Source of the DNA: Vineibacter terrae
GTDB taxonomy: Bacteria; Pseudomonadota; Alphaproteobacteria; Reyranellales; Reyranellaceae
Direction: 5' to 3'
Assembly (NCBI RefSeq): GCF_008039615.1
Contig: NZ_VDUZ01000049.1
Location: forward strand, 1 to 63,770
Length of the DNA stretch: 63,770 nt
Below are positions 9,923 through 19,908 of the stretch, piece by piece; the first letter of the stretch is position 1, and each line of letters starts with the position of its first letter. The notes beneath the pieces are model-generated. The model was not told the DNA's origin. It worked only from the letters and a program-made list of their open reading frames with translations, and did no database searches. A program made the translations under genes and the position numbers.

Positions 9923-10629
9923 CCGCGCTCCTGACCGTCGAGGGCCTGCGCGGCGGCTACGTGGCGGCCGACGAGATCGTGCGTGGCGCGTCGCTGTCGG
10001 TCGCTTCAGGCGAGATCATGTCGCTGATCGGGCCCAACGGCGCCGGCAAGTCGACCCTGCTGAAGCTGGTCGCGGGCCTGCTGAAGCCCAGCGGCGGGCG
10101 CGTGGTGCTGCAGGATGCCGAGATCGCCGGCCTGCCGGCCACCGCCATCGGCCGGCTCGGCCTCTCCTTCGTGCCGCAGGAGCATAATGTCTTCGGCAGC
10201 ATGACGGTGCGCGAGAACCTGGAGATGGGCGCCTATCTGGAGCCTGCCCGGGTGCGCGAGCGGGCCGAGGGGCTGTTCGCGCGCTTCCCGGTCCTGGCGC
10301 AGAAGCGCCGGGCGCAGGCGCGGACGCTGAGCGGCGGGCAGCGGCAGATGCTGGCCATGGCGATGGCGCTGATGACCGCGCCTCGCCTGCTGCTGCTCGA
10401 CGAGCCCTCCGCCGGCCTGTCGCCCAAGGCGGCCGAGGAGCTGTTCGCCACCATCGTCGATCTCAACCGCGACGGCGTGACGATCCTGATGGTCGAGCAG
10501 AACGCGATGGAGGCGCTGACCATCTCCACCCGTGCCTGCGTGCTGGTCCTGGGGCAGGTGGTGCGGCAGGGCGCGGCCTCGGCGCTGATGGCCGACCCGT
10601 CGGTGCGCGACCTGTTCCTGGGCGGGTAG
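9919..10629 (+). CDS. LivF-type ABC transporter ATP-binding protein
   Basis: The second ATPase of the HAAT transporter is 236 residues long. It has Walker A GPNGAGKST, LivF-like LSFVPQEHNVFGSMTVRENLEMG, signature LSGGQRQMLAMAMALM and Walker B LLLLDEPSAGLSPK. The ATG at 9919 overlaps the stop of the preceding ATPase gene; a longer reading frame reaches back to 9811 but only covers the neighbour's coding sequence. It should form the heterodimeric motor with the upstream ATPase beneath the LivH/LivM-like permeases encoded at 17537-19320. Confidence 0.9.
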
Positions 10630-10670
10630 GGCGTTGGCCCGCGTATTGCGGGGCTGTTCGGGTAAGATCT

Positions 10671-10872
10671 ACCTTCCCCCGCTTGCGGGGGAAGGTGCCC
10701 GAAGGGCGGATGGGGGGTGTCGCAACAGCACGGATGCTCGATGGGATGCACCATTTGCGTTGGAGCGTCCCCCATCCGGCGCTTCGCGCCACCTTCCCCC
10801 GCAAGCGAGGGAAGGTAGTCGAAAATCGACACTCCGGCCCATATGCGAATGCCCTGCCGCGAAGGCAGGGAG
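10671..10872. repeat. Composite palindromic repeat between ATPase and ureE
   Basis: Two hairpins, ACCTTCCCCCGCTTGCGG... (10671-10696) and ACCTTCCCCCGCAAGCGA... (10791-10817), bracket about 95 bp containing CGGATGGGGG near the left and CCCCCATCCGGCGC near the right, so the whole block is itself an inverted repeat. A closely similar block lies at 21728-21870. After it come GTCGAAAATCGAC and CATATGCGAATGCCCTGCCGC, related to 8167-8203. The 318-bp gap 10630-10948 holds this block and no credible gene; the urease genes resume at 10949. Confidence 0.9.
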
Positions 10873-10948
10873 AAGGGGAGATTCCCCGGACAGCCCTGCG
10901 CGTATTGCGTAGCCTCGGCGGGCGCAGCTACACTTTGTCCGACCCGAC

Positions 10949-11398
10949 ATGAGCGATCCCCTCGTCATCGAGAGCATCATCGGCGACCGCGGCGATCCCG
11001 CTCTCGCCGGGCGCCTGCACGAGATCGGCCATCACGGTGTCATGGAGACGCTGGTCGTCGATCCCGCCGACCTGCCGCGGCGGCGCTTCCACAGCCTTAC
11101 CGACGCCGGCACGGCCTGCTTCGTGGCGCTGCCGCGCAGCGCCCGGCTGTTCGACGGCGCGGTCGTCTGGCTCGATGGGCAGCGCGCGATCGTCGTGCGG
11201 GTCGGCGAGCAGCGCTGGCTGCGCCTGGCGCCGGGCGCCAACGCCGCCCTGGAGCTGGGCTATCTCGCCGGCAACCTGCACTGGCGGGTGCGGTTCGACG
11301 GCGATTGCCTGCTGGTCGCGGTGGATGGCCCGATCGAGGCCTATCTGGCGCGGCTCAAGGATTTCCAGCAGCGCGGCAAGGTCAGGATCGTTGAGTAG
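10949..11398 (+). CDS. ureE: Urease accessory protein UreE
   Basis: The product is a 149-residue nickel metallochaperone-like protein. The N-terminal half matches the UreE peptide-binding domain (DLPRRRFHSLTDAGTACFVALP), and the C-terminal half keeps the GYLAGNLHW segment that corresponds to the family LGNRH metal-site histidine. There is no histidine-rich tail, so any nickel storage function is limited. It would pass nickel to UreG/apo-urease. It begins the ureE-F-AB-C-G-D block, and its 3' end overlaps the proposed TTG start of ureF. Confidence 0.85.
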   Translation: MSDPLVIESIIGDRGDPALAGRLHEIGHHGVMETLVVDPADLPRRRFHSLTDAGTACFVALPRSARLFDGAVVWLDGQRAIVVRVGEQRWLRLAPGANAALELGYLAGNLHWRVRFDGDCLLVAVDGPIEAYLARLKDFQQRGKVRIVE

Positions 11399-12071
11399 CG
11401 CCCCGGAAGCCCTGCTGACGGCACTCCAGTTCGGCGACGGCCAGTTCCCGGGCGGCGGCTTCGCGTTCTCATGGGGGCTGGAATCGCTGGTGGCCGACGG
11501 CCGGCTGGCGCGCGCCGGCTTCCCCGCCTTTGTCGGCGGCCAGCTGCAGCATCGCTGGGCAGGCTTCGACCGGATCCTTGCCGCCCACGCCCACGCGGCG
11601 GCGTCGGATCTGCCGCGCCTGCATGCGCTCGACGACCTGGCCGATGCCCTGATGACGGTGGACAGTGCCCGTGTCGGGTCGCGCCGCGCCGGCCGTGCGC
11701 TTCTGGGCACCCATGTCCGCCTCGGCACGCCCGGCGCCGCCGCGTTCAGGGGCGGCGTGGCGGCGGGACAGGCGCATGGCCACCTGCCGATCGTGCAGGG
11801 CGTGGTGCTCGCGGGCGTCGGCCTCGATCGGGCGGCGGCGCTGGCGGTCAGCGCCTACACCATGGCACAGGCATTGTGCACGGCCGCAATCCGGCTGGGA
11901 TTGATCGGACACCTCGACGCGCAGCGCACCCTGGCGGATCTGCGGCCAGGCATGGCCCGGCTCGCGGCGCAGGACAGCCCCGGACTCGATGCGATCTCGA
12001 CCTTCGTCCCGGTGAGCGACATCGCGATGCTGCGCCATGCGGACCAGGCGCAGCGGTTGTTCTCGAACTGA
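11391..12071 (+). CDS. ureF: Urease accessory protein UreF
   Basis: UreF is a helical GTPase-modulating accessory protein that forms the UreDFG maturation complex. The family start region is seen as LLTALQFGDGQFPGGGFAFSWGLE, followed by QGVVLAGVGLDRAAAL and a C-terminal FVPVSDIAMLRHADQAQRLFSN-like tail (shown here by its key words). In-frame ATG codons are absent close to this region; the TTG at 11391 overlaps the ureE stop by 8 bp and is preceded by GGTCAGG, giving 226 residues, the usual UreF length. A start further upstream would fall deep inside ureE. Confidence 0.85.
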   Translation: MSSAPEALLTALQFGDGQFPGGGFAFSWGLESLVADGRLARAGFPAFVGGQLQHRWAGFDRILAAHAHAAASDLPRLHALDDLADALMTVDSARVGSRRAGRALLGTHVRLGTPGAAAFRGGVAAGQAHGHLPIVQGVVLAGVGLDRAAALAVSAYTMAQALCTAAIRLGLIGHLDAQRTLADLRPGMARLAAQDSPGLDAISTFVPVSDIAMLRHADQAQRLFSN

Positions 12072-12083
12072 AAGGCGGCGCGC

Positions 12084-12785
12084 ATGAACCTTTCTCCCAC
12101 CGAGCTCGATCGCCTGACGATCTTCACGGCGGCGGAGCATGCGCGGCGCCTGCGCGCGGCCGGCGTGCGGCTGTCCCATCCCGAGGCCGTCGCCCTGATC
12201 GCCGACGAGATGCTGCTGGCCGCCCGCAAGGGCATGACCTACGAGGCGATCGTCGACATGGCGGGGCGGCTGCTGAGCAGCGACGACGTCGAGCCGGGCG
12301 TCGCCGCCCTGGTGGAGATGGTCTCGGTGGAGGCCGGCTTCGCCGAGGGCACCAAGATGGTGATCGTCTTCAAGCCGATCGGGCCGGGCCGGGACGCGGC
12401 CGGGGATACCGAGGAGGCCGAGGCCGGCGAGATCATCGCGGCCGACGGCGAGATCACGCTCAACGCCGGCCGTGCGCGCATCGAGCTGGATGTGGTGAAC
12501 ACCGGCGACCGCGACATCCAGGTGCGCAGCCACACGCATTTCTTCGAGGTCAACCGGGCGCTGGATTTCGACCGGGCCAAGGCCTTCGGCATGCGGCTGG
12601 ATGTCGGCTCGGGCAGCGGCGTGCGCTTCGAGCCGGGGCTGCGCAAGCGGGTGGGCCTGGTCCCCATGGGCGGCCAGCGCGTGGTGCGCGGCCAGGCCGG
12701 CCTGACGCTGGGCAGCCTCGACGACGATGCCGTGCGCCAGGCGGCGCTGGCCGCCGCAAGGCGCGAAGGCTATCGGGGGGCATGA
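12084..12785 (+). CDS. ureAB: Urease gamma/beta subunit fusion (UreAB)
   Basis: This 233-residue protein joins the gamma subunit (about 1-100: MNLSPTELDRLTIF, MTYEAIVDMA, ending KMVIVFKPI) and the beta subunit (about 117-225: GEIIAADGEITLNAG, VNTGDRDIQVRSHTHFFEVN, ALDFDRAKAFGMRLDV, VRFEPG). Between them is an acidic linker rich in Glu and Ala. Fused gamma/beta subunits are known from other bacteria such as Helicobacter and several actinobacteria. With UreC it should form the apo-urease trimer. A palindromic repeat of about 80 bp separates it from ureC. Confidence 0.93.
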   Translation: MNLSPTELDRLTIFTAAEHARRLRAAGVRLSHPEAVALIADEMLLAARKGMTYEAIVDMAGRLLSSDDVEPGVAALVEMVSVEAGFAEGTKMVIVFKPIGPGRDAAGDTEEAEAGEIIAADGEITLNAGRARIELDVVNTGDRDIQVRSHTHFFEVNRALDFDRAKAFGMRLDVGSGSGVRFEPGLRKRVGLVPMGGQRVVRGQAGLTLGSLDDDAVRQAALAAARREGYRGA

Positions 12786-12823
12786 AGGGATGATCTCGGT
12801 ATGCAAGCTCGGCGGGAAATAGG

Positions 12824-12906
12824 CTTCATGGTGAGCCTGTCGAACCATGAAGCGGCGCACCGCCGCCTGTGCGGCGCCTTCATGGTTCGACAGGCTCACC
12901 ATGAAG
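12824..12906. repeat. Nested inverted repeat between ureAB and ureC
   Basis: The arms 12824-12852 and 12878-12906 are perfect reverse complements, and each arm is itself nearly palindromic (CTTCATGGT...ACCATGAAG). The right arm carries TTCGACAGGCTCA, the same core found in the element at 3253-3369. It sits inside the urease gene block, so it probably forms a strong structure in the operon mRNA; whether it attenuates or stabilises the transcript cannot be told. Confidence 0.92.
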
Positions 12907-12944
12907 GCTTCTCGTCATGCAGATTTCGGCTTGGGGGTTGAACC

Positions 12945-14647
12945 ATGGCGACGATATCCCGCCGCGACTATGCCGCGACCTACGGGCCGACCATGGGCGA
13001 TCTCGTGCGCCTGGGTGACACCAGCCTGCTGGCCGAGATCGAGCGCGATTTCACCGTCTATGGCGACGAGCTCACCACTGGCGCCGGCAAGGCGATGCGC
13101 GACGGCGAGGGCTTCCAGGTCGACGGCACCTATGCCTCGGGCGCGCTCGACTCGGTCATCCACAACGCCACCATCATCGACGCGGTCCAGGGCATCGTGA
13201 AGGCCGATATCGGCATCCGCGACGGCCTGATCGTGGGCATCGGCAAGGCCGGCAACCCCGATATCATGGACGGCGTCGATCCGGCCCTGCGCACCGGTCC
13301 GAACACCACCGTCTTCCATGGCGAGCCCTTCATCATCACCGCGGGCGCGGTCGAGGCGCACGCCCATTTCCTGTCGCCGCAGCAGAGCGACCACGCGCTG
13401 GCCGGCGGCACCACCACGATGATCGGCATGTCGCCCGGGCCGCATTTCGACGTGAGCTGCTCGGGCCCGAACGTGCTGGGCCAGCTCATCCAGGGCGCCG
13501 ACCATTCCTGCCTCAACTTCGGGTTCCTGGGGCGCGGCTGCTCCGATCCCGGCGCGGTCGAGGAGGCGGTCGCCGGCGGCGCGCTGGGCGTCAAGATCCA
13601 CGAGGATTTCGGTGCTTCCGGCGCCGTCATCGACGGATCGCTGGTGGCGGCCGACCGCAATGATTTCTGCGTCAACCTGCACACCGACACGATCAACGAG
13701 TTCGGCTTCTGCGAGGATACGCTGCGCGCGATCGGCGGACGCACCATCCACATGTACCACACCGAGGGCGCCGGCGGCGGCCACGCCCCCGACCTGCTGC
13801 GCGTCAACGGTCAGGCCAATGTGCTGCCGTCGTCGACCAATCCCACCAATCCCTACACCGCCTATGCCCTCAACGAGGGCCTGCCGATGACGATGCTGGC
13901 CCATGTGATGAACTGGCGGCTGGCGGAAGACCTGGCCTTCGCCGAATCGCGCATCCGGCCGCAGACCATGGCGGCGGAGGATTTCCTGCACGACATGGGC
14001 GCCATCTCGATCTTCGCCACCGACACCCAGGGCATGGGGCGGCTGGCGGAGAACGTCGCCAAGTGCTGGCAGCTGGCCAGCGTCATGAAGGATCGTGTCG
14101 GCCGGCTGCCCGAGGAGACCACGGCGCGGGCCGACAACGAGCGCATCAAGCGCTATGTCGCCAAGTACACGATCAACCCCGCCGTCGCTGCCGGCATCGA
14201 CTCGCATGTCGGCTCGATCGAGGCCGGCAAGATGGCCGACCTGGTGTTCTGGAAGCGGGCGTCCTTCGGCATCAAGCCCTGGCTGGTGATGAAGCGCGGC
14301 TTCATCGCCTGGGCGGTGATGGCGGACGGCAATGCCAGCCAGATCAACAGCGAGCCGCTGATCCAGCGTCCGATGTGGGGCGCCACGGGCGTGTCGCCGC
14401 AGCATCTGGGAGTCACGTTCGTGTCCCGGCTCGCGGTCCAGGCCGACGTCAGGCGCAAGCTGGGCGTCGGCAAGGCGATGCTGCCGATCCGCTCGGTGCG
14501 CCGGCTCGGCAAGCGCGACATGGTCCGCAACGACGCGCTGCCGCATATCGAGGTCGATGCCGCCACCTTCGAGGTGCGGGCCGACGGGCGGCTGCTGATG
14601 TGCCCGCCGGCGGCGGTGGTGCCGCTCAACAGGAAGTACATGCTGCG

Positions 14648-14651
<4 letters not shown>
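12945..14651 (+). CDS. ureC: Urease alpha subunit, divergent flap
   Basis: The 568-residue catalytic subunit keeps the nickel site: H139 and H141 (EAHAHF), the carbamylated lysine K217 and H219 ([11 protein letters not shown]), H246 (NLHTDT), H272 ([10 protein letters not shown]) and D360 (ATDTQGMGR). The catalytic flap histidine H320 is present, but the flap cysteine of ordinary ureases is alanine here (MLAHVMNW in place of the usual MVCHHLDP), and the loop after the TTTMIG motif is shorter and different ([12 protein letters not shown]). The alanine of the usual DSQAMGR motif is glycine. Urea hydrolysis is still the likely reaction, but altered kinetics or a related substrate is possible. 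It overlaps ureG by 4 bp. Confidence 0.92.
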
Positions 14652-15270
<619 letters not shown>

Positions 15271-15274
<4 letters not shown>

Positions 15275-16146
15275 CGTGCGATTCAGCTTCCGCTGCGAAC
15301 CAGCTCGACCTGTCGTTCGAGCGGATCGGCCGGCGCACGGTGCTGGCCCGGCGCCATGTCGGCTATCCCTTCAACGTGACGGCGCCCCTGCGGTCGGCTT
15401 CGCTCGACGCCGAGCTGATCGTGCAGTCCGTATCGGGCGGTATCTACGGCGGCGAGAGCCTGGGCCAGCGTATCGACGTGGGCCCCGGAGCCCGGGTCAG
15501 CGTGAAGATGCCGTCAGCCACGGTCGTGCACGCGGCGCGCCAGGGCGTCGCTGCGTGGCAGAGCGTGGCGCTGCATGTCGCGGCCGGCGCGGTGCTCTGC
15601 TATCTGCCGCGGCCGCTGATCCTCTTTCCCGGCGGGGCGCTGCGGCAGGTGATGGATGTCACGGTGGCCGGTGATGCCGCGGTCGTGATCCGCGATGGCT
15701 TCATGATGCATGACCCGCAATCCATGCCGCCGGCCGCGCGCCGCCTGGATAGCCGTGTCACGGTGCGCGACGAGGTGGGCCGCCTGATCGCCATGGATGC
15801 CGCGCGTGCCGATGATGCGGTGATCGATGCCGCCTGTCCCGGGGTGACCGATGCCTTTCGCGCCTTTGGGGCGGTCTGGCTTGTCCAGCGTCTCCAGGCG
15901 CCGCACTGCCAGGTGATCAAATCAGCCATCGCGCGCCGCTTTGTCTGTATGGGCGACTGCTATGTTTCCACGAGCGCGCTGCGGGGCGAAGGCGGGGTCG
16001 TCGTGCGCGTGGCCGCTGCCGACGGCGGTGCGCTGGACGCGGCCCTGGACATGGCGGCCGGCATGGTGCGGGACGCAGTGCACCAGCGCCCGTCGGCCGA
16101 TTCTCTCGAACCCGGTTGGTATGATCCGCATGCCGACCTATGCTGA
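15271..16146 (+). CDS. ureD: Urease accessory protein UreD
   Basis: The 291-residue product is the scaffold accessory protein (UreD/UreH) that binds apo-urease with UreF and UreG. Recognisable segments are [20 protein letters not shown] with [10 protein letters not shown], the [13 protein letters not shown] region and [18 protein letters not shown]. Its start ATG overlaps the ureG stop (ATGA). As is common for UreD, conservation is low and there are no catalytic residues. It ends 30 bp before the solute-binding protein gene, so urease and transporter genes are likely one transcription unit. Confidence 0.88.
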
Positions 16147-16176
16147 TGCCAACAGGGGGATCCAAGGGGCTTCACG

Positions 16177-17379
16177 ATGACCGCACGTTTCAGCCGTCTG
16201 ACCCGTCGCACGGCCCTGGCCGCCGGTGCAATGACATTGGCTATGCCCGCGGTGGTGCGCGCGCAGGGCGAGCCGATCAGGCTCGCGACCCTGACGCCGC
16301 TCACCGGCGCCGGTGGGCCCTATGGCCCGGTGATGGCCAAGGCCGCTGCCGCGGTGGTCGAGGAGGTCAACAAGGCGGGTGGCGTGCTGGGCCGCCGCGT
16401 GCAGCTCGTCAGCGAGGATGACCAGACCAATCCCGAAGCCGGCGTGCGCGCGGCGCGCAAGCTGATCGACGTCGACAAGGTCGCGGCGATCATGGGGACC
16501 TGGGCGTCGTCGGTGACGACGGCCGTGGCGCCGCTGTGCTGGGAAAGCAAGACCATGCTGTGCACGGTCTCGGGCGCCGACAGCATCACCCAGCTGCCGC
16601 ACCAGGGCTATCTGATCCGCACCCAGCCCAACTCGACACTGCAGGTCCGGCGCCTGGGCGAGTACATCCTGTCGCTGGGCGCCAGGCGCGTGTTCCAGAT
16701 GATCCCGCAGACGCCGTTCACGCAAAGCAGCATCACGCTGCTGGAGGCGGCCCTGAAGAAGGGCGGCGGCGATCAGGGCAGCCTGATCTACGACGACAAG
16801 AAGCCGACCTACCGCAGCGAGGTCGACCAGGCGCTGCGCTACAACCCCGACCTGATCTTCGCCGCCGGCTACACGCCCGATACCGTCGTGCTGCTGAAGG
16901 ACCTGTTCCGCGCCGGCTTCAAGGGCAAGATCATCGGCTTCGCCTATTCGATCAACCAGAAGCTCATCGACCAGATCGGACAGGCCGACGTCGTCGAGGG
17001 CGTCTACACCTTCGCGCCGTCGCCGGCGGCGGATGCGACGGCATACGAGCGTGTGAAGAAGGTGGTCGGCACCGACAGCCCCGATCCGTACACCTGCCAG
17101 GTGTACGATCACGTGAACCTCGTGCTGATGGCGATCGCCGCCGCCAAGGAGGCGTCGGGCACCGCCATCCGCGACACGGTCCGCAAGGTCTCCCAGGGTG
17201 GCGGCAAGACCATCGATAACGCCGTCGACGGCATCAAGGCGATCACGGCCGGGGAGAAGGTCGACTATGTCGGCGCCAGCGGTCCCTGCGATTTCGACGA
17301 GAAGGGCGACATCATCGATTGCAAGTTCCGCTACGAGCAGGTCAAGGCCAACAAGCTGACCCTGCTGAAGATCGCGTGA
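16177..17379 (+). CDS. HAAT-type ABC transporter substrate-binding protein
   Basis: A 400-residue periplasmic binding protein of the LivJ/type 1 fold. It starts with a twin-arginine-like signal (SRLTRRTALAAGAMTLAMP, cleavage expected after VVRAQ near residue 30). The mature part begins EPIRLATLTPLTGAGGPYGP and contains DDQTNPEAGVRAARKLIDVDKV, as in branched-chain amino acid and amide receptors. It lacks the FHSLSGTMA hallmark I associate with the urea receptor UrtA. Position next to urease suggests urea, a short amide or a urea-releasing compound as ligand, which is inference. Confidence 0.87.
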   Translation: MTARFSRLTRRTALAAGAMTLAMPAVVRAQGEPIRLATLTPLTGAGGPYGPVMAKAAAAVVEEVNKAGGVLGRRVQLVSEDDQTNPEAGVRAARKLIDVDKVAAIMGTWASSVTTAVAPLCWESKTMLCTVSGADSITQLPHQGYLIRTQPNSTLQVRRLGEYILSLGARRVFQMIPQTPFTQSSITLLEAALKKGGGDQGSLIYDDKKPTYRSEVDQALRYNPDLIFAAGYTPDTVVLLKDLFRAGFKGKIIGFAYSINQKLIDQIGQADVVEGVYTFAPSPAADATAYERVKKVVGTDSPDPYTCQVYDHVNLVLMAIAAAKEASGTAIRDTVRKVSQGGGKTIDNAVDGIKAITAGEKVDYVGASGPCDFDEKGDIIDCKFRYEQVKANKLTLLKIA

Positions 17380-17387
17380 CGACACGT

Positions 17388-17531
17388 CTTCCCTCCCCAC
17401 GCCGTGGGGAGGTGCCCCGAAGGGGCGGAGGGGAGCCGACGTGGTGTCAGTAATTGGTGTCTTCCGGATCTGCACCGCGTGGGGTCCCCCTCCGGCCTTC
17501 GGCCACCTCCCCCACGCTGTGGGGGAGGATT
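17388..17531. repeat. Composite palindromic repeat between binding protein and permease
   Basis: Two hairpins, CCTCCCCACGCCGTGGGGAGG (split here into its stems CCTCCCCACG and CGTGGGGAGG) at about 17392-17412 and CCTCCCCCACGCTGTGGGGG at about 17506-17530, flank GGGGCGGAGGGGAGCC on the left and CCCCCTCCGGCCTTCGGCC on the right. The layout (hairpin, inverted GGAGG/CCTCC-type half-sites, hairpin) is like that at 10671-10817 and 21728-21870, though the sequence differs. It fills the gap between the binding protein and permease genes. Confidence 0.85.
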
Positions 17532-17536
17532 GATCC

Positions 17537-18400
17537 ATGGACACCGTCCTGCAGGCGGCGCTGAACGGCCTGGTGTCGGGCACCATCCTGGCGCTGCCGG
17601 CGATCGGCTTCACGGCGATGTTCGCCGTCCTGCGCTACCCCAATTTCGCCGTGGCGGCGTTCGCGACCTTGGGCGCCTATGGCGGCTGGATGGCCAATGC
17701 CTGGCTCGGCTGGCCCGTGGTGGCAGCGCTGGTCGCGGCTTTCGCGCTCGCCGGGCTTGTCGGCGCCTGCATCGAGCGCGTGGCGCTTGAGCCGCTGCGC
17801 CCGGCCGGCCCGCTCACGGTGGCCATCGCCGCCATCGCGCTCAATGTCGTTATCGAGAACATCCTGCGCTTCTCGTTCGGCAACGACCTGCGCGGCTACG
17901 ACCTGCCCCTGGCGCGCGATGTCCATTTCGCGGGCCTGCGCATCGCGCCGCAGCAGATCGAGAACCTGGCGCTGGCGCTGGCGGTGATGGCGGCGCTGTT
18001 CGGCTTTCTTGCCTTCACCCGCATCGGCAAGGCGATGCGGGCCACGGCCGACAACCCCGACCTGGCGCGGCTGAAGGGCATCGAGCCGCGCCGTGTCGAG
18101 CTGCTGGCTGTGCTCGTCGGGGCGGGCCTGTGCGGCGTCGGCGGCATGCTCCTGGGCCTGGACACCTCGGTCGATCCCCTGACCGGATTTCGTGTCGTGC
18201 TGTCGGTGTTCGCGGCGGCGGTGGTGGGCGGCCTGGGCAGCATTCCCGGCGCGGTCGCGGGTGCGCTGGTGATCGGACTGGCCGAGGAGCTGGCGACCCT
18301 GGCGGTGGCGCCGACCTACAAGAGCGCCGTCGGCTTCGTCGCCATCCTGCTGGTGCTGACCCTGCGGCCGCGCGGCCTTCTGGGCGAGCGGGCCTACTGA
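17537..18400 (+). CDS. LivH-type ABC transporter permease
   Basis: This 287-residue, highly hydrophobic permease has about eight predicted membrane segments. LivH-type features are ALNGLVSGTILALPAIGFTA near the N-terminus, the FAVAAFATLGAYGGW segment and the cytoplasmic loop RIGKAMRATADNPDLARLKGI followed by VVGGLGSIPGAVAGAL. It should pair with the following permease and the two ATPases at 9143-10629. Its stop and the next start share one base (TGATG). Confidence 0.9.
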   Translation: MDTVLQAALNGLVSGTILALPAIGFTAMFAVLRYPNFAVAAFATLGAYGGWMANAWLGWPVVAALVAAFALAGLVGACIERVALEPLRPAGPLTVAIAAIALNVVIENILRFSFGNDLRGYDLPLARDVHFAGLRIAPQQIENLALALAVMAALFGFLAFTRIGKAMRATADNPDLARLKGIEPRRVELLAVLVGAGLCGVGGMLLGLDTSVDPLTGFRVVLSVFAAAVVGGLGSIPGAVAGALVIGLAEELATLAVAPTYKSAVGFVAILLVLTLRPRGLLGERAY

Positions 18401-19320
18401 TGTCGGGCTGGGCCAACTACATCGTCTTCATCATCGCCACCGGCGGCTTCTATGCCTTGCTGGCGCTGAGCCTGAATTTGATCTGGGGCGGCGCCGGCAT
18501 GGTCAATCTCGGCCTGGCCGGCTTCTTCGCGCTGGGCGCCTATGCCTCGGCGCTGCTGACGGTGAGCGCGGGCGCGCCGATCGTGGCCGGCTTCGTCGGC
18601 GCGCTCGTCGTCGGTGCCGTCGGCGGCTATGTCGTGACCATGTCCACGACCCGGCTGCGCGGCGACTACCTGGCGATCGTCACCCTGGGCTTTGCCGAGA
18701 CGATCCGCCTGATCGCCAACAACGAGATCTGGCTGACACGCGGCAGTGACGGTATCTCCGGCATCCCCGGCCCGTTCAGGGCTGCCCTGGGCGGCTGGTT
18801 CAACGCCGCTTACGCGGCCGGCACCGTCGCCCTCGTGGTCCTCGTCTGGTTCCTGCTGCGCCGGCTCGACCTGTCGCCGTACGGGCGCGCGCTGCGCGCC
18901 GTGCGCGAGGACCAGCAGGTGGCGCAGGTCGCCGGCAAGCGGATCCTGCGCTTCAAGATCGAGGCCTTCGCGATCTCGGCCGCCATCGCGGCGCTGGCCG
19001 GCGCGCTCTACGGCCACTTCAACAGCTATGTCGCGCCCGACGTCTTCCAGCCCCTGATCACGATCTACATCTTCCTGGCCGTGGCGGCCGGCGGGGTGGG
19101 GCGCGCTGCAGGCGCCGTGCTCGGCGCCTACCTGGTGATCTTCTTCCTCGAGGCGACGCGCTTCGCGGCGGCGGCGATCCCGGACCTGTCGCCTGTCCAG
19201 CACGCCGCCATCCGCGAGATGCTGGTCGGCCTGGCTCTGGTCCTGGTGCTGCGCTGGCGGCCGCAGGGCCTGCTGCCCGAGCATATCCCGCCGGCACCCC
19301 GTCCGGCTTCCACTTCGTGA
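18400..19320 (+). CDS. LivM-type ABC transporter permease
   Basis: The 306-residue second permease of the HAAT transporter has a LivM-like pattern: LALSLNLIWGGAGMVNLGLAG, the TTRLRGDYLAIVTLGFAETIR segment (given only by its key part RLRGDYLAIVTLGF), SPYGRALRAVREDQQVAQVAG and GGVGRAAGAVLGA. The ATG at 18400 overlaps the previous stop. The C-terminus ends in a proline-rich tail after RPQGLLPEH. With the ATPases, the permease at 17537 and the binding protein it completes an ABC importer. Confidence 0.9.
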   Translation: MSGWANYIVFIIATGGFYALLALSLNLIWGGAGMVNLGLAGFFALGAYASALLTVSAGAPIVAGFVGALVVGAVGGYVVTMSTTRLRGDYLAIVTLGFAETIRLIANNEIWLTRGSDGISGIPGPFRAALGGWFNAAYAAGTVALVVLVWFLLRRLDLSPYGRALRAVREDQQVAQVAGKRILRFKIEAFAISAAIAALAGALYGHFNSYVAPDVFQPLITIYIFLAVAAGGVGRAAGAVLGAYLVIFFLEATRFAAAAIPDLSPVQHAAIREMLVGLALVLVLRWRPQGLLPEHIPPAPRPASTS

Positions 19321-19329
19321 GTGAGGACC

Positions 19330-19821
19330 ATGACTCCCCTGCAACGCTGTCTCGATGCCCTGAAGCAGCCCGGCCAACCGCAGCCTTTCTACGCCGCGCT
19401 CGATCAGGCGGTCAGGGACACGGTCGGCCATATCCTGTTCACCTTGCTGTACCGCTCGCCCGATGGCAGGAAGGCTAAGCGCATCTATACCAACATGCCG
19501 AAGGAATATCCGGTCGGCGGCTTCAAGGAGATGAACGCCACGCCGTGGAGCGCGCACGTCATCGACGGCCGGCGCGCCTATGTCGGCCATACGGCCGACG
19601 ATATCCGCTGGGCCTTCTACGATCATGAGCTGATCAGGTCGCTGGGTTGCGATTCGGTGATCAACATGCCGGTGATCTATGATGGCCGCGTGCTGGGCAC
19701 GATGAACCTGTTGGCCGGCGCCCGTCACTACAGCGAGACCGATGTGCCGCGGCTGGAGCCCTTCGCCGCCCTGTTGATCGGACCCTTCCTGCAGGCCATC
19801 GACGCCGATCCTGACCGTTGA
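19330..19821 (+). CDS. GAF domain protein
   Basis: The small 163-residue protein is essentially one GAF-like domain, with an N-terminal helix (LQRCLDALKQ), a central YRSPDGRKAKRIYTNMPKEYP strand region (key part RIYTNMPKEYP) and the C-terminal INMPVIYDGRVLGTMNLL signature. Such free-standing GAF proteins often follow transporter genes of amidase or urease clusters; a sensory or small-molecule binding role is inferred. The ATG at 19330 is chosen because GTGAGGA precedes it; an in-frame GTG at 19321 is possible. It lies 9 bp after the permease gene. Confidence 0.78.
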   Translation: MTPLQRCLDALKQPGQPQPFYAALDQAVRDTVGHILFTLLYRSPDGRKAKRIYTNMPKEYPVGGFKEMNATPWSAHVIDGRRAYVGHTADDIRWAFYDHELIRSLGCDSVINMPVIYDGRVLGTMNLLAGARHYSETDVPRLEPFAALLIGPFLQAIDADPDR

Positions 19822-19825
19822 TTTT

Positions 19826-19847
19826 CTTCCCACGCAAGCGTGGGAAG
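19826..19847. terminator. GC-rich hairpin after the transporter/urease cluster
   Basis: CTTCCCACGC and GCGTGGGAAG form a perfect 10-bp stem with a 2-base centre directly after the GAF gene stop. There is no uridine run on the plus strand, so function as a terminator is possible but unproven; it also resembles the stems of the palindromic repeats in this window. Confidence 0.5.
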
Positions 19848-19908
19848 GGATGACTTGGCATCGGGACCGGCAGACGCCATATCTGCCGCTCATGCTCGGG
19901 AGCTGGAC

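Noticed and set aside
10671-10817. Rho-independent terminator after the ATPase genes
   Set aside because: The hairpins lack a uridine run and are part of a repeated composite element found elsewhere.
16177-17379. UrtA (urea-specific receptor) assignment
   Set aside because: The protein has LivJ/amide-type features and lacks the UrtA hallmark that I know; urea as ligand rests on context only.
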